From contig JAKJHU010000065.1 in NCBI GenBank assembly GCA_022316685.1, positions 4,148,322 through 4,212,321 of the forward strand: a DNA stretch of 64,000 bases, written 5' to 3'. Source of the stretch: Progne subis subis. Lineage: Eukaryota > Chordata > Aves > Passeriformes > Hirundinidae. Position numbers and translations under genes: made by a program. The notes below the pieces were generated by a model. The model made no database searches. It was not told the DNA's origin and worked only from the letters and a program-made list of their open reading frames with translations. This document shows, piece after piece, positions 27,401-40,762 of the stretch. The first letter of the stretch is position 1, and the number at the start of each line of letters is the position of its first letter.

Positions 27401-28600
27401 AATTTTAACAGCCAAACTGAGCTGAAAAATCCAAGTATCCTTTAGCTTTGCTTTAAGTCACGAGGCTTTGCAGCTTCAGAGAGGTAGAAAGTGCAGCAGG
27501 AATCCCTTATGTGTGCCGTGTGTCCCAGGTAAAGGAATGAAAACTGTGGGACAAAAGGGCATAAAACAGACAGAAATGTAAACCCTTAGAAAAAAACAAA
27601 CCAGAAAAGCTCCATGACTACAACAGAAGGGTTTATTGGATTAAACCCTCCATGAAAAAAGGATTGCTGGGTTAACATATGTACCCATTTATGCTGAGAG
27701 AGAAGAGAATTCCTCTCCCATCCCATCACTTTTGACAGCACAGAGGAGAGAATCACTTCACTTGCTGCTGACAACCGAATGGTGCTAAGGATGAGCTCTG
27801 GAATAACTTGGAGTGCCTTGAGCTGAAATTGAGGTGGCACCACACACAGCAGCTCTGACCAAGGCTCAGAGTTTTCTGCCGAAAGGAGCTGCGGTAACAA
27901 CTCCTAAAGCTGAGTTTTGTTTTCGGAATTTTTGCCACCTCCTTCTCCCAGCTGACACCAGGTGTTCTAGCAGCACTTCTCCCAACAAGGCACCACCCAC
28001 CCCGAGCCCCAGGAACCAAAAATGTCTTTATGAGCACATCCCTCCTCGTGGTGGCAACTCCCATTTGCTCGTGGCCAGCGGCTGTAAAAGGATCTGCTCT
28101 GCTCGGATTGGGTTCTTAACCAGCTCAGACACAACTTTCCAACCCACTACCAGTAACATTTGTTCTATTTTTAAAGCACAGCCAACGCTGTCTTTCACGC
28201 CACCGCTGAGAGGGGCACTGCTCGAAACGGCATTTTTACAAATCAGGCCGTGATAAATCACACAGAGGTGGGAACACTCACTTTAACTCTGCCCACAGCA
28301 CTAACTAATGCTGCCCACAAAGACTAAACGTGCTTTACGTGCTCTTAAGCACCTCTGCTGTTCATCATGTTGCTAAAAGCTGTCTTGGACTGCAATTCCC
28401 CTTGTGCTCTAAGCAAGGCTCTGTCCTTGGAGCCAGCAAAGCAGCAGCACCCAGACTGCAGAGGCACATTGGTATCTTTGATTGCACACTTAAAACCTTT
28501 AGTTTATCTCTCCATAGCTCCTATAAGCAAAAGCCAGGGCTCCGAGGTGTAAATTGCCAGCTAATCACATTCACGGATTATGCTACAACCTAATAAGGAA

Positions 28601-28792
28601 CTGCAAACATCATTAGGGTCAGGAGTACCTGTGCAAACTGCTCACAGACCAGCGCTGCTCCCCTGGCCAGAGACAGAAGGGTGAGACTGAGTTTGCTCAA
28701 CTGCAAACATCATTAGGGTCAGGAGTACCTGTGCAAACTGCTCACACACCAGCACTGCTCCCCTGGCCAGAGACAGAAGGGTGAGGCTGCTC
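28601..28792. repeat. 100-bp tandem duplication
   Basis: CTGCAAACATCATTAGGGTC starts at 28601 and again at 28701. The copies match through CCAGAGACAGAAGGGTGAG with only about three differences, implying a recent duplication. Confidence 0.95.
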
Positions 28793-30084
28793 AAAAGGAG
28801 CTCAAGTTTTTATTTCCACAGGCAACCATCAACAGAACTGCTGCTCAGAAGTTGTCATAGGGGCAAAAAACCTCCAAGTTAGTCTCTCTTTATCTCTTCA
28901 GAACAAAAAAAGTCAATATTTGACCAGGTTATTACTACTCCTTCCTACTACGTGTAAGGCCAGACCTGGAACAGCCTGTTCAGTGACTGAACATCACCTG
29001 ATCAATACCAGAGAGCGCCTGCACAAAAGGCATTCTTACAACTCCTGACATGGAACAGAAGGGCTGGGGAATAAAGTTCACTCATTCATAATCATCCAAA
29101 TCATGCAGTATTAGGACATAACTGTCTCAAATGCCAGCTTAGAAGGCTGAGGAGAAAAAAACCCCTAACTACTCAGAAGCAGAAGAATTTTGTGTAGTAT
29201 TCCATTTCATTCCCATCAGATTAAAAGCTGTTTGCTGTGTGCTGGGCAGTGACAGCTGCAGGAGTCCCACCTGCCCAGGGAGACCTGGACTCGGCTCCAC
29301 TGTTTTCTGCCAGGACTCCAGAGGAGGCAGCACAGCTGAATTCTCCTCTGCCCTCCCTCCAGAATCCAGGATTTGCTGGAGGAGAAGGTGTTTTTCCTTG
29401 CGGGCTATTTTTAGGTTTGAAGCGGATCCAGCTCTGAGCCGCTCCAGCAGCGACGTCTCCACGCAGGAGTTCCAGACTCTGCCGCAGGGAAAACTCTCCC
29501 CAGACAGCACCAAAACCCAAACCAGTGCTTTCCACGAGTGCCCCTGCTCACTGCCTCCGTTCCCAGCCAGGAATTCACGGGCACAGCTGCCTGGGCACAG
29601 GGAACGCTCTCCCCCAGGGAAGAGTCCTCAGTTCTGGGTGGCAATTTTTGTCACTTGGACTCCTGTCCCAAGGAAGAGCTCGGATCTGGAGTTTGACACC
29701 GACATTCCAGCACCAACCAGGGCTGTTAGGACAAGCTCAAGGCACTGCTGAAGATACAGGCAAGCCTGTCAAAAGAGAGTCTGCCAAGGGAATGGATTGT
29801 TCCCTGCCCCTCCCACCGGGAATCGCTCAGTGACCCGGCAGAGCACAACGCTGGCACCAGCTGGCAAATCCTCAGAGGATGGTGAGGAAAAGTTAAAATT
29901 TCCTCTGGTTTTAAGGAGAATGAAGAAACAAAGCACACACCGCAAGGGGTAACTCCTCCAAGTACCAGGTAAAAGGCAGGACTCCCAGAATGCGCTCCTG
30001 AAGTCAAAGCCTATTCTGAGATGGCCAGGGCAGTGCTGTGTCACAAGAGTGCTGGAGCAAGGGGAATGGCTCTGAACTGAAAAG

Positions 30085-30310
30085 GTCAGTTTAGATGGGA
30101 TTTTGGGCAGGAATTGCTCCCTAGCAGGGTGGGCAGGCCCTGGCACAGGTGCCCAGAGAAGCTGTGGCTGCCCCTGGATCCCTGGAATGTCCCAGGCCAG
30201 GTTGGACATTGGGGCTTGGAGCAGCCTGGGACAATGGGAGCTGGGCTGTACCTGGATCGTCTTTTAGATCCTTCCAACCCAAACATTTCCATCATTTTGT
30301 GATTCTGTGC
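30085..30310 (+). mobile_element. CR1 LINE 3' fragment with intact terminus
   Basis: Runs from a TTTAGATGGGATTTTGGGCA block through GGTGCCCAGAGAAGCTGTGG and CCAGGCCAGGTTGGACATTG to ATCCTTCCAACCCAAACATT and ATTTTGTGATTCTGTG. Confidence 0.92.
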
Positions 30311-32156
30311 TCCTTTCTGTTCACCCCAGGAGCAGGAGAGGGAAGGTGAACCCGAAGGCCGTGTGTGAAGTTGAACCAGGGTGCCCACATCCCCCTTTTT
30401 GTGCTGAACAAGCACGCACACGGCTTCCCACGAGTTTCATAACCATAATCCTGCAGACACTTCACTTCCTGCTTCAGAAAAAGACCCAGAGCCTGTGGGG
30501 ATGCTGCTGCAGGAGAAGGGATGGAACTCTGAGCTGCATTCCAGGCTGGAATTCATTCATCACTGGGCACTGCCTTTACCCAGCTGGGGCATCCCAGCAT
30601 GAAAAACACATCCACGACTGGTGGCTTTGCTTGTAAACCCAACAGATTTACAAAAGTGACCTAAAGCTGCAGCTCCAGCTGCTGAGGAGACGCCAGGGAG
30701 CCTTTCCACAGCTCAGAGCAGCACCAGAATGAGGAACTAGCAGGAACTGAGCAGCTGATGCCCTTCAAAGAGCCGTGCAAAAACTGACTTCAGGGTGCAC
30801 ACTGGGGCTTCCTCAGCCCCCCAGCCCCAAACCTGGGGCAGAAGCTGTACCCCGCTTTTACTGAGAGTGACCCAAGCTCTGGTGCCACCCAAACACAGGC
30901 AGGTTCCTGTGGGTCACTCTCTCAGCCCGGTTTGTCAGTGTAACTCCTGTTTTCCTGCTGAGGCAGAGCCACACAAGGATCCTGGGGAAGGAAGGGTCCC
31001 TCCAGGGAGGCTGGTTACCCCCAGCCTGTTCTGCAGGAGAGCTCCTGCACAGGAGCTGCTCGGAGCAGATGAGCCAGGCTTTGCTCTGTCTAGGGTTAGG
31101 GCTAGGCTACAGAGAACCACAAAGCCCAGAGCTCCAGGGACCCTGCAGCCACAAAACGCCAAGGGGAACACAGGACTGCAACCACATCACTCGCTCCACA
31201 CCAACCTCACCCCCATGGGGCTGCTCTGCCTAGGGCTGGGATTAGGGATCAGAAAGCCCAGAGCCCTCATCCAGCACACAGAGCTCCCAGAGCCTCTGAG
31301 CCAAGGCACCAAACTCACCGCAGACGGAGAGAAGGGAGCCACAGAGCCAGGGGATTCTGAGCATATCTCATCTCTCATTTAAACATCCTTCCCAATTCCT
31401 TTCCCCGCATTTCCTGCCTCCCAGGCATTCATACAAAAACAAGTCCAAGTGTTTCTCCCACGTGCTAAGGCAGAAACAGAATTCCATGAAGTGCCTCTTC
31501 CTTCCAGAAGGATATTCCAAAGCACTTTGTTCCTGTGGTGATGGGGTCCTACCTAGATGAGGAAAACCATCACCTAAGGGACTTCCACAGTGGACCACAA
31601 CTGACAGGGATGTAAAGGCACATTCTGGATCCAAATCTTTTCCACTTGTTCATAGGAAATACCTCAGTGAGGTAATTTTTCCTACTCCAAAGAATCAAAG
31701 TATTTACAGCACCTACTGCTACTCCAAGTGCCATTTAAACTATACCTGCGTAAATAAAATTGGATTGTATTAAGAGAATTTGTTTCCAAATGCATCCAAT
31801 TTTCAGCTTAAAAATCAAATCCCACTTTATAAAATAACTTCAGCCCTAATTACACAAGGATATAGAAAAATCACAGTCATTTGTAACACAAAAATAATTT
31901 TTTCTTCCCTCCACCACCCTAAGAATGCATATTGTGGCAGTAGTTTTGCCTGGGAATACCAGTGTGTCCCGTGGAACAGGGGGAGGAAGAAAGCAGGGAA
32001 ACAGCCCTGCTAATCTGGTATTAGCAGGGATTGCTTACAAAGAAAAACAATTTATGCACGGGTTAAAAGATTAAACGGAATTTTATGCTGAGAGACCGTT
32101 CAGGTTACGTTTGCTTTTTTGTTTTAGTAAGTAAAGGGGGGGTGAAAAAAAGAACT

Positions 32157-32225
32157 GTAGAATCATCAAGGTTGGAAAAACCCTCTGAGACCAACCAGAA
32201 ACCCAGCACTGCCAGTTCCATGCCC
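32157..32225 (-). mobile_element. CR1 LINE 3' end fragment
   Basis: GTAGAATCATCAAGGTTGGA then AAAACCCTCTGAGACCAACC is the reverse complement of a CR1 tail. Confidence 0.75.
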
Positions 32226-35200
32226 TCTCCAGCTCACGCTTAACTTCAGACAGGCTACAACCACAAACACACTCAAAGCTGTTCTTTCCTGAGGACAGCT
32301 GAGAACTTCATCCACAAGCTTAGAAATGAGAGCCTGGCTTAATGCAGCAAAGCTTCTGACACCGTGCCAAGGCTGCTTTTAGGTGTCCCTCTCTTCAGTG
32401 TGTCTTTAAACTCCCACTACCGCCAAAATAAAAATAAAATATTTTAAAAACTGTTGAGCTTTTGGCAAAAGAAGGGAGATTTGTTATCAGCTACTGGGAA
32501 GACTCCTGCCCCACCCTCCCACGCTTCCAAGGCTCCGTTCCTGCTCATCCAGGCACAGCTTAAGCACGCCCAAAGCCCTTCCCTGGCTCAGCCTCACGTT
32601 GGGCGCGCACAGGCACAGCCTCAGGTGAGCTCCTCGGCTGTCCCCAGACACAGCCTGGGCAAATGGGATCAGTCACTCCTCATTTGGACACAGCCCTGTG
32701 ACGAGGAGGGGAGCAGCTGCACAGGGACACACCTGGCTCCCCCTCAGAGTGCCCAAAACCCAGGGACAGTTCACTCCCAGCAACGACCAAACCCATTTAA
32801 ATTGCCCCGGTTGCACCCGGATCACAGTCAGAGCGATTTAATTATTCTCACCCGATGCAGAGCGCTCCCAAAAGAGCTCCCCACGGGCTGCAAATGATGG
32901 CATTTAAATAACTTCACACCGGTGCCCCGGGAGCTGCCGGGGGGACACAGAAACGGGTCACCGTGACATAACACCAGAGCTCATCACGTCACTGCCCCTG
33001 GGAGCCCTGCAAACATCCCCTGGCTCATAAACTGCTTGGAGATCACCTGAGCCAGGGCATTCCAGGGCTGCTCCAAAGCCTGCTGAGCGTGATTTACACG
33101 CTGGGGCTCTGCAGGGAACGGAGGTGACAAAAAGATGCCACAAGCGTCTGATACAGAACGGATGAACTCACTTCATTAAGCTGACTACTTAATACAAGTC
33201 CGTGCCAGCAAATAAAAAATGAGGGTTCAATGCTGTCCCATTAAGGAGTTCTTTTGTATTTCAGCTGTAAACGCCGCTGGTGAGGATTTACTGGTTTTTA
33301 AAAACCGCACTAACCCCAGCGCTCCTGCAGAACAGATCAATTGTAGGGAAATTTAAGAGCCCTGGCTGTTAAACCTGAGCTTTGCAGTGAGGAAGTCAGT
33401 AGCTTCTCTAGAAATCAATTAAAACCGAGCCACTGTCCTCACGCTCCTGCCCTGAACGGGGCAGGGTTTTGGCAAAGACTTAAGCAAAATATTCTCCTTC
33501 ACAAATAAAAACACGGGCCAGCCTCTCACTTCTGGCGCTTCACTGCAAGCCAAACGTCCTTCCCCATAGAAGCACAGAAATCCAGCGTGTGCCACAGCAG
33601 AATCTATCAAAAGCACAGCCTGAAAACGTCCTCTCAATAGGGCTGGGATCCTAAACTGTGACTGCTGTGTGGAAGCTCAAATATCCAATACTGTGAGATT
33701 TGACAAACGTTCCCATTTCCTCTGCATAACAGTATTTACCCTCTTTTTTTTAATTTTTTTTTTTTTCCCCCAGCCCTTAACTTGTGCTCTGTGAACTCTC
33801 CAGCTCCCTATGACGACAGGGTGAATATATCTTATTTTATTCATTCCGTGATGCGCCGAAATGACGGCTACGGAGAGGGAAGTCTCCAGAGCTCTTCCCG
33901 CACGCTCCCCACGCAATTATTTTAAAACACTTCCCCAGCTGCCAGCTTCTGCTCCTGACAGCTGGCCCTGGCTCCCTCCTGGCCACAGCCTGGCTTCCCT
34001 GCACGGAGGATTCAGCCAGAGGCTGGAGAGATGCGATCGGAACAGAATGCTGAGGTCTGAAGCTCTTTACAGTTGGGTTATTATCTTTCCTCCCCTCGGT
34101 TCTAGAGTGCAGCAGCATGCTTCTTGTCTGCTGAACGCTCTGCATGGCAAGGAAAATAATGGTGCAGAGCCCTCAGGCAGACGAGCAGGGGCAGAGCCAG
34201 CATTTCTGGGTTATCCCTGGAAAACACACATCCTAATTCAGCAGAACCCTCAAATGCAGCGCTCCCACTAGTCCCACAGACTTCATTAGCTACCTGAGTG
34301 CAGTTTAAATGTTTCTGAGGGATTAGCAAAGCTTAGCCCTGCCTGATGCTGAGCTTCAAATGAATTTGGCAAGACAGAGGGCGAGCACTTAGAATCAAAC
34401 TGTTAAAAGAACTGCATGGGAGCATTCATTCCTAACAAGCCACACTTGAACATACAGCCTGCAATTCATAAGCCCCAGCTCCCTTAAAGCCCTAAGCAGC
34501 GATCTTCACAGCTCTGAAAGAAATACAGAAGAGTTGTGAGGTCAGCCCCACCTTCCGAGCATTTTACTCCCCAGAAAAGCCCCTCCAGCAGAGCAGAGCA
34601 GCCTCAGTCTTCCAATCCACAGCACATTAAATTATTCAAACACCATCCCAACTTCAAAGGGGGCTCCTAAACACATCTCCTAGGCAAGTGTTAATGCTGG
34701 GTTGTTTGCAAACATCCTCTGTGAGATTCCAGCACAGCTCCACCTTCCCTGCATCCAGGATAAACCCCTGCTCTGTTACTAACAGCTCCCCAGTTCGCAG
34801 CTGCAGCTCTTGGAAGTGACAGAAAAGCCAATCACGACACCACTCCTAAAAAATCCCAAGCAAAACGAGGCAGGGCTGTGTGAAAACCCACCCATCCCTG
34901 CCAGGCTCCGAAGTGTCCTGTCCGTGCTTCTGGAGCAGGAGCTGCTCCCAGGCTGCGGATGGGGCTGGAGAATGCAGGTAACACCCGCAGGGTGCACCTG
35001 GAGCATCCGTCACAAGCCCAATAAAGCCGTTTGCACGGAGCCACAGCGGGGAGCTCGCCGGGACTCGACGTCGTTCGGCGTTATTGAATTTGCAACCCGC
35101 CCTCGTCCCGTGCGAGCCAGAGCAGCGGAGCTGATTTACCACGCCAGGTCCCGCTTCACGGCCCCGGAACAACCATCTGGAAACAGGAGGAGGCTCTATA

Positions 35201-36740
35201 AAAAGGAACATAAAAGCAGTTCATAATCTGCCAGAACACACACGAGATAAGAGAAGAATCATTAGGTCAATATCAACGCTGTTTGTCAGATTTACTGGGG
35301 TAACAGAACTGGGATCTGTTCCAAATAAAGCTAAGTCAACATCTACAAATAAAAGCCACGTTATTTATAGCATATTTACTCTCCTGATCTACCATACATG
35401 GGTTTTATAATATACTACACCTGTAAGAACACAGCTAAACCTGAAAAGAGGCCTCAGTGCATGACTGTCCCAAAAAGATCAGGGAAAGATGACCCAAAGA
35501 ACGTGAGGGCAACCTTCGAAAACCAAGTTCACATCTAACAGGACCAGAAGAAATTAAGAATTAGAACAAAGTGTCCTCACTTTATTTGTTTGGACAAACA
35601 GATGTTTGTATCAGCAACAGAATCTATAGAGCAAGCCCAAAATTTCAGTTCAGAAAGGTGATCCCTCCCTAACAGCAGAAATAACAGGAACATCTGCTCA
35701 TATGCTGCAGGTGTCTGAGGGAGGGAATGGCACAGAAAACCAGAGCAACAACCTTGGTTAATTCTTGCCATTTGGAGCCAACCCTCAGCTGAAGGCAGAG
35801 CTGCTCCTCATCCCCACCTCTCAGAGACCGAGCAAGTTTTCCAACAGCCTCGTCTTCCACTGGGCTGGACACAAGACCAGGAGCTGAACAAAGCCTGGAG
35901 CCTGCTCCTGGAGCTCTCCTCAGGGGAACTTCCCAGCCCTGCTGGCAGGAACACAGCCGTAGCTCCTGACTTGGGATTAAAAACACCAGAGAATGTTTTC
36001 CAAGCGAGACGAGACATTTAGTCACAGACACCTCTTAATTGCATTTCACGTGGCATTTGCAGTTGGGTTCTCTGAACCCCTTCTCTGGGAGGAAAGAGGG
36101 GGAAGCCCTGCGTTTTCCAGGAGAGCTGTGCTCCGAGGACTTTCCTCCCTTTCCTACACAAAGAACAAGCTTCTCATTAATGCCAGCAAGCAGCACTGGT
36201 GCTATAAGTAGGCTCTCTACACCCACTCCATGGAACTGGAATTTCAGCAGCCCTCCGCAGGCGCGAATGGCAGCGCTTCCACGGAGCCTCCAGCCGCACC
36301 CCCGTGGATCACCGGCACTGAATCCCTGCATCCCCAGCACAGCCAGCACCCCTGCAGGAGGCACAGCACAGCCACACCAGCCCAGGAATCCTGCTGGCAG
36401 CTCGACACAGCCAACACACTCAGCAACTTCATCAACGTCCCGATGCTTCGTCAGCAGCGCCGGCCACGGGGAGCCCTGGCGACACCTGCCACGCCTCTTG
36501 GTGCTCCAGGTTGATCCATTTACTCAATTATAGACAAGAGATCCCACAGCAATTCATTTTGCTTCCTTGGGAGGTATGGGGTTTTTTCTTGGTTTTTTTT
36601 TTAAATTTTTTTTAAAGCCGTTAAGTCCAAGCAAAAACTTTGTGCTGCGTCCCTCTCTACTGCAGCGCTAGAGATTTTTCTCAGAATAACCCAGCTGTGA
36701 ATTTTAACTCCATTGTGTGCTTTAAGTGTTGTAGAGTAGC

Positions 36741-36757
36741 AAAAAAAAAAAAAAAAA
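36741..36757. repeat. Poly-A tract
   Basis: Seventeen A flanked by unique sequence. Confidence 0.85.
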
Positions 36758-36948
36758 TTCTGAATTAGAACAGCAGCTGGCCACAACTGCAGGTAGCTCA
36801 GCTCAAGGAAGTCTGTTCTTGGTGGATCTGCCCAGATTTCAAAACAAGTATTACCAAAATAAACAGCAAGAAAACACCGTTCTAAGGACACAGAGCTGCC
36901 AGTGTACCTGAAATCACCGTAAATATCAGCTGTAAAGTGTTCTCCAAG

Positions 36949-37085
36949 AAAAAAAAAAAAAAAACCCAAACAAAAAAAACCCACAAAAACCTGAAAAACT
37001 GCAATCAACAACAACAAAAAAACCAAAACAAACAAAAAACCCCACCCACACAAAAAAACAACCCCACAAACCAAAAAAACCCCAC
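36949..37085. repeat. A/C-rich low-complexity stretch
   Basis: Poly-A followed by irregular CAAA, CAAAA and CCCAC units on the plus strand. The apparent Lys/Asn/Gln-rich open frame here is a composition artefact. Confidence 0.85.
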
Positions 37086-37533
37086 CAAACAGAACACCTT
37101 CATCTTGAAGTATTTAAATACCCAAAGGCAGAAGAAAATCCAGTTGGTAAATAGAACGTGGCTGCTGTGCAGGAAGACTGTTAAAGGCTTTCTAAGGCGA
37201 AACTGTGTTTGGATAATCCCTGAAAAATCCAAGGTCCAATGGACTGCTTAGTCAAATGCACTGTAGGTATTACATTAAAATGTACACTTTTTTAAACAAA
37301 GCCACAAATCTCAACGTTAAATCTCACTGTAGCTCATTTTCACTGCCTCAGCTCATAAGCTGCGCTGTATCACTCTTGTTTGCAAGGCTCCAAAAGTCCA
37401 TTTTCACGAGGGGAAAAAGAGCAGCTGGGGCATCCCAGCCCCTCCAGCCTGTGATCCAGGCGGGCACAAAGAGGCAGCAGAGAAATGACACCTTTCCCTT
37501 CTGCACAGCCAGAAACATCCAGGATTCTACCAG

Positions 37534-37633
37534 GGTTTTGTTTGTTTGTTCTGGGGGTTTTTTAGTTGGTTCATTTTGTTTTGGTTTTTTTTTTCTTTTC
37601 ATTGTGTTTATTGGGTTTTTAAAAAAAAAAAAA
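37534..37633. repeat. T/G-rich low-complexity stretch ending in poly-A
   Basis: TTTGTTTGTT and GGTTTTTTTT units followed by 12 A. It is compositionally the reverse of the A/C-rich stretch about 0.5 kb to the left. Confidence 0.8.
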
Positions 37634-38625
37634 CTAGCATGCCTAGGGAAGTTTTCCAGAGTACAAATTACTGTCCACCCTGCTTTTATGAAGGGAAGCA
37701 GGATTTATTTTTCCCCTTGCTATCAAAGCGAGCGAGTAGGGCTGGGATTTTCAGTGGCCTTAAGTAAGGCTGAAGTGATGGATTCCTTCAGCTCAGTCTG
37801 CAGCATGGAAAAATCACATGTCAGAGGTGCAGAACATAACCCAACCACCTCAGTCAGAGCCACCTAAAGCACCTGCTTTTTTTTTTTAATTGGGAATACC
37901 GCAATTAACAGTTAATGAGCTGCTGCCTTCTGCTGATTGCAATCCTGTCCCACCCACAGGAAGCCTCCAGCGTGGACTTTGATGCTCAGCAGCAGATTAC
38001 TGGCCACATGTAAATAAAAATATCCGCAGCTCCGTGGGTAGCGAGGCGCCAAAAGAACCAGACATGGGTGTTAATCTGGAAAATAAATGTAAAGAACTCG
38101 CATCCCCACGGAGGAAGTGAAAAGAAAAGCGTGTACAGGATCGTCATGTGAGGCCAAGAGAACAGATGGACCCCAAATATAAACTGCTGGGAGGTTAGGA
38201 AGGCATAGCAAAGATGAAGTTAAATCTGGAAGGGCTAGCTGGAGTGCTTTTGGAGGAGCTAAGCACAGAGAGGATGGCAGGAATCCTCCCAAAGCTGTTT
38301 TCCAGCTACAACTGAACACGGAGAAGGGGCTCTGCTCTGAAATGAGCCAACGCTCCAAGAGCACCAGGGTTTCCAGCCAGAGCCTCAGGCTCTCCATCAA
38401 TCACAACACTGCTCCTAAAACTCTTCTATCAGAGGAAAGGGTTGGTCAGTGGAAAGAAAAATTCACAACAAGAACAAAGTCACTTGCTCTCCAAACGCTG
38501 CAGTGCGAGGGGGGATCATAAATTAAGCAGATAAATAATTCACTCTGCTACCTGCTCTGTTTGGGGATGTGGTATTTTGACAGAGGATTTGTTTTAAACA
38601 CTGAGGACTAACAGAACAACTTGCT

Positions 38626-38864
38626 TCTCTGGGCACCCTGTGCCAGGGACTTAACACCCTCCCAGGGAACAATTCCTGATTCCCAATCTCCCATCCGTCC
38701 CTGCCCTCTGGCAGTGGAAGCCATTCCCTGTGTCCTGTCCCTCCATCCCTTGTCCCCAGTCCCTCTCCAGCTCTCCTGGAGCCCCTTCAGGCCCTGCCAG
38801 GGGCTCGGAGCTCTCCCTGGAGCTTCTCCAGTCCAGGTGAGCACCCCCAGCTCTGCCAGCCTCT
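38626..38864 (-). mobile_element. CR1 LINE internal fragment lacking the 3' end
   Basis: Reads, in reverse complement, GGCAGAGCTGGGGGTGCTCA through to GGGTGCCCAGAGAAG, then stops without the usual GGGAGGTGTCC...TTCCAACC tail. It is nearly identical to 44059-44291 but in the opposite orientation. CR1 copies are normally 5'-truncated and keep the 3' end, so loss of the 3' end suggests a later deletion or rearrangement. Confidence 0.88.
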
Positions 38865-39982
38865 GTTCTTCACACGAAGATTTCCAGTTCAAGGAACCAT
38901 TATCCCGCAGGAGGTCTGGATGCAGAGCAGCCTCCAGCCCTTCCTTGCCCACAGCTTCCCAAGTGCATGGGCAGAGCACCAGCACCTCCACACTGGGTAC
39001 CAAACACAAAACCAGCCAGCAGAGAAGAGAACAGAGCAGCTTTGACAGCACCCCGAGGTTCCCCAGGCGCTGCTGCTGATTCTGGCTATTTCCACATCCC
39101 TGCCAGCAGTACTATTGCAGCTCTGACTTCTTCCAAACAGACAGCTAATTAGCGATTTGGGTTTCTCCATCTCCCAGGAGCTGAACACACAGAGGTCAAG
39201 CCACCCCACGCTGACACTGCTCCTCAGAAGTAACAGCAAGCAGCTTAAATTAAAGATATTGTAGATGCTGAGAAAGAATTCTAGTAAAACTCACTCCATG
39301 ATCCGCTGGCAGAAAGTCACAAGCAGCACGCACTTGAGTCTTCCCTGTTCCCTTCCCTGCCTTAAGGAGAACATTCCAGCTGGTGCAGGTAACGCTGTCC
39401 AGGGGACACCAGCTGCTGAGGCAGGGTCCATCCCTTGGGCAGGAGCAGAGCTGCAGCAGCCAGGAGCTCCCACCAGCAGTGCAGGGGAGTTCTGCCTCCT
39501 GCCCACTTCACTCCCCACCGCCACAACAACCCTCAGCTGAGCACAAGCAGCAGGGTGGAAATCTGGAAATCCTGTGCCCAGCTGAGCAGGTGACAGAGAT
39601 TTGGGATATTTACTCGGCATCTCAGCTACCAAGGAGCACGATGGCTTACAAATTGGCTATTTGTCTCTAAATGGTCTTTGCAGGTCCTTTTGTAAGAGTG
39701 TTAAGGGAAAGCTTGAAGGGTTTGGCTCGAAAGGCTTTGAGTGTTAAGCTGGTTCCAGTCCCTGGGGGGAAATGGAACGAGCCGTGACTACTGGTCATTC
39801 TCCTGCGGACTGGAACCACCCCCAAAAATCACACCATCTTCACGGCATTTATTATTGCAACAGCAGGCTGCTCAACAGCCACTTCACACAACCTACTGCA
39901 GGGCAGAACACCAGAGCAAAAATCAACATAATGCACCAAGACCGACCAAGTCCCAGATCTGCACAAGCCGAATTATTAAGCA

Positions 39983-40007
39983 AATAACAGTAATTATTAC
40001 TGTTATT
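39983..40007. repeat. AT-rich palindrome
   Basis: AATAACAGTAAT, a single T, then ATTACTGTTATT: perfect 12-base arms with a one-base centre. Further TTATT and AATAAT runs and a TTTGCTTATTAAGC block to 40052 partly mirror the TATTAAGCAAAT just before it, so a larger cruciform is possible. Confidence 0.85.
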
Positions 40008-40499
40008 ATTTGCAAATAATAATAATAACAACAATAATTTGCTTATTAAGCAAAGCTCTGGTGACCTTTGCAGAGTAAGTTAAGTATGTTGGTGATGCCA
40101 AGGTTCATTGCATTGTTAGCACGATGAGGGAAGGATGTTCCCGATTAAATCACATTAGCTGCAAAAACTCCTCATCTCGTTTTGAGATGTTGAGTGAATT
40201 CCTTCCCTCGCAGCAAGATGACTCAAACTGCCTAAGAGGGTCGTGCCATGCCACACAGAAACCACCTCTGCTGCTTTCTCAGAGCCTGGGAAGCACCTTT
40301 TAAAGATGTTTGATGCCTAAAGTTTTATCTTCCATGTATTTCAGGCTCTGTGCTGCCCAGGTGCAGCTCTGAGCTCACACCCAGGGTCACTCAGCTCTCT
40401 GCACACAGCAGGGACACAAAACAAATCCTGCTCCTGCTGCACACCAAGGACAGCCTCCAGCCCCAAAGCACAAACAAGGGTGGCTGGAGGGAGGAACAA

Positions 40500-40762
40500 G
40501 GATGGGAGCTCACAGCCTGGAGCTGGAACGGGACAATTCAACCCCAACGTGCAAATGGACCAAAACTGATCAAAGTGTGAGACCTTGTGACTGGTCATCC
40601 ATTTTTTTGACCATTCTGTGCCCATTTTGGACCCACCCTAGGTGTAGCCCTGGCCAGGCTCTTGTCCTGCCCAAGGTGGATCCCAAAGGCCTTTCAATAA
40701 ATATCTCCTTTATTCTCTGGCTCTGCCCAGTCTCTGTTCCAGGCCAGCCTTCCCAAGGCATC
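40500..40762 (+). mobile_element. Probable degraded LTR fragment
   Basis: The right part has the layout of an LTR 3' end: a unique U3-like stretch, AATAAA within CCTTTCAATAAATATCTCC (near 40694-40712), a pyrimidine-rich stretch and a GGCCAGCCTTCCCAAGGCAT end. It resembles what I recall of passerine ERVL-type LTRs. I could not find a clean TG start or a target-site duplication, so the 5' limit is uncertain and the element may be truncated. Confidence 0.45.

Larger units (their letters stand above)
19542..28600. other. Non-coding sequence with small CR1 remnants
   Basis: CR1 remnants at 20.1, 20.7, 22.5 and 24.05 kb. The remainder is unique, with AT-rich intervals near 25.4-25.9 and 27.3-27.6 kb. 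No exon was recognised. Confidence 0.55.
28793..38625. other. Non-coding sequence; CR1 at 30.1 and 32.2 kb
   Basis: A modestly CpG-enriched patch at about 35.03-35.17 kb (CTCGCCGGGACTCGACGTCG) stands out. Low-complexity A/C- and T/G-rich blocks lie at 36.7-37.6 kb. No exon was recognised. Confidence 0.5.

Noticed and set aside
31085..31106. TAGGGTTAGGG, a telomere-like motif
   Set aside because: Less than two perfect units, which is expected by chance and too short to be an interstitial telomeric array.
36937..37251. Lys/Asn/Gln-rich 104-codon frame
   Set aside because: A product of the A/C-rich low-complexity stretch.
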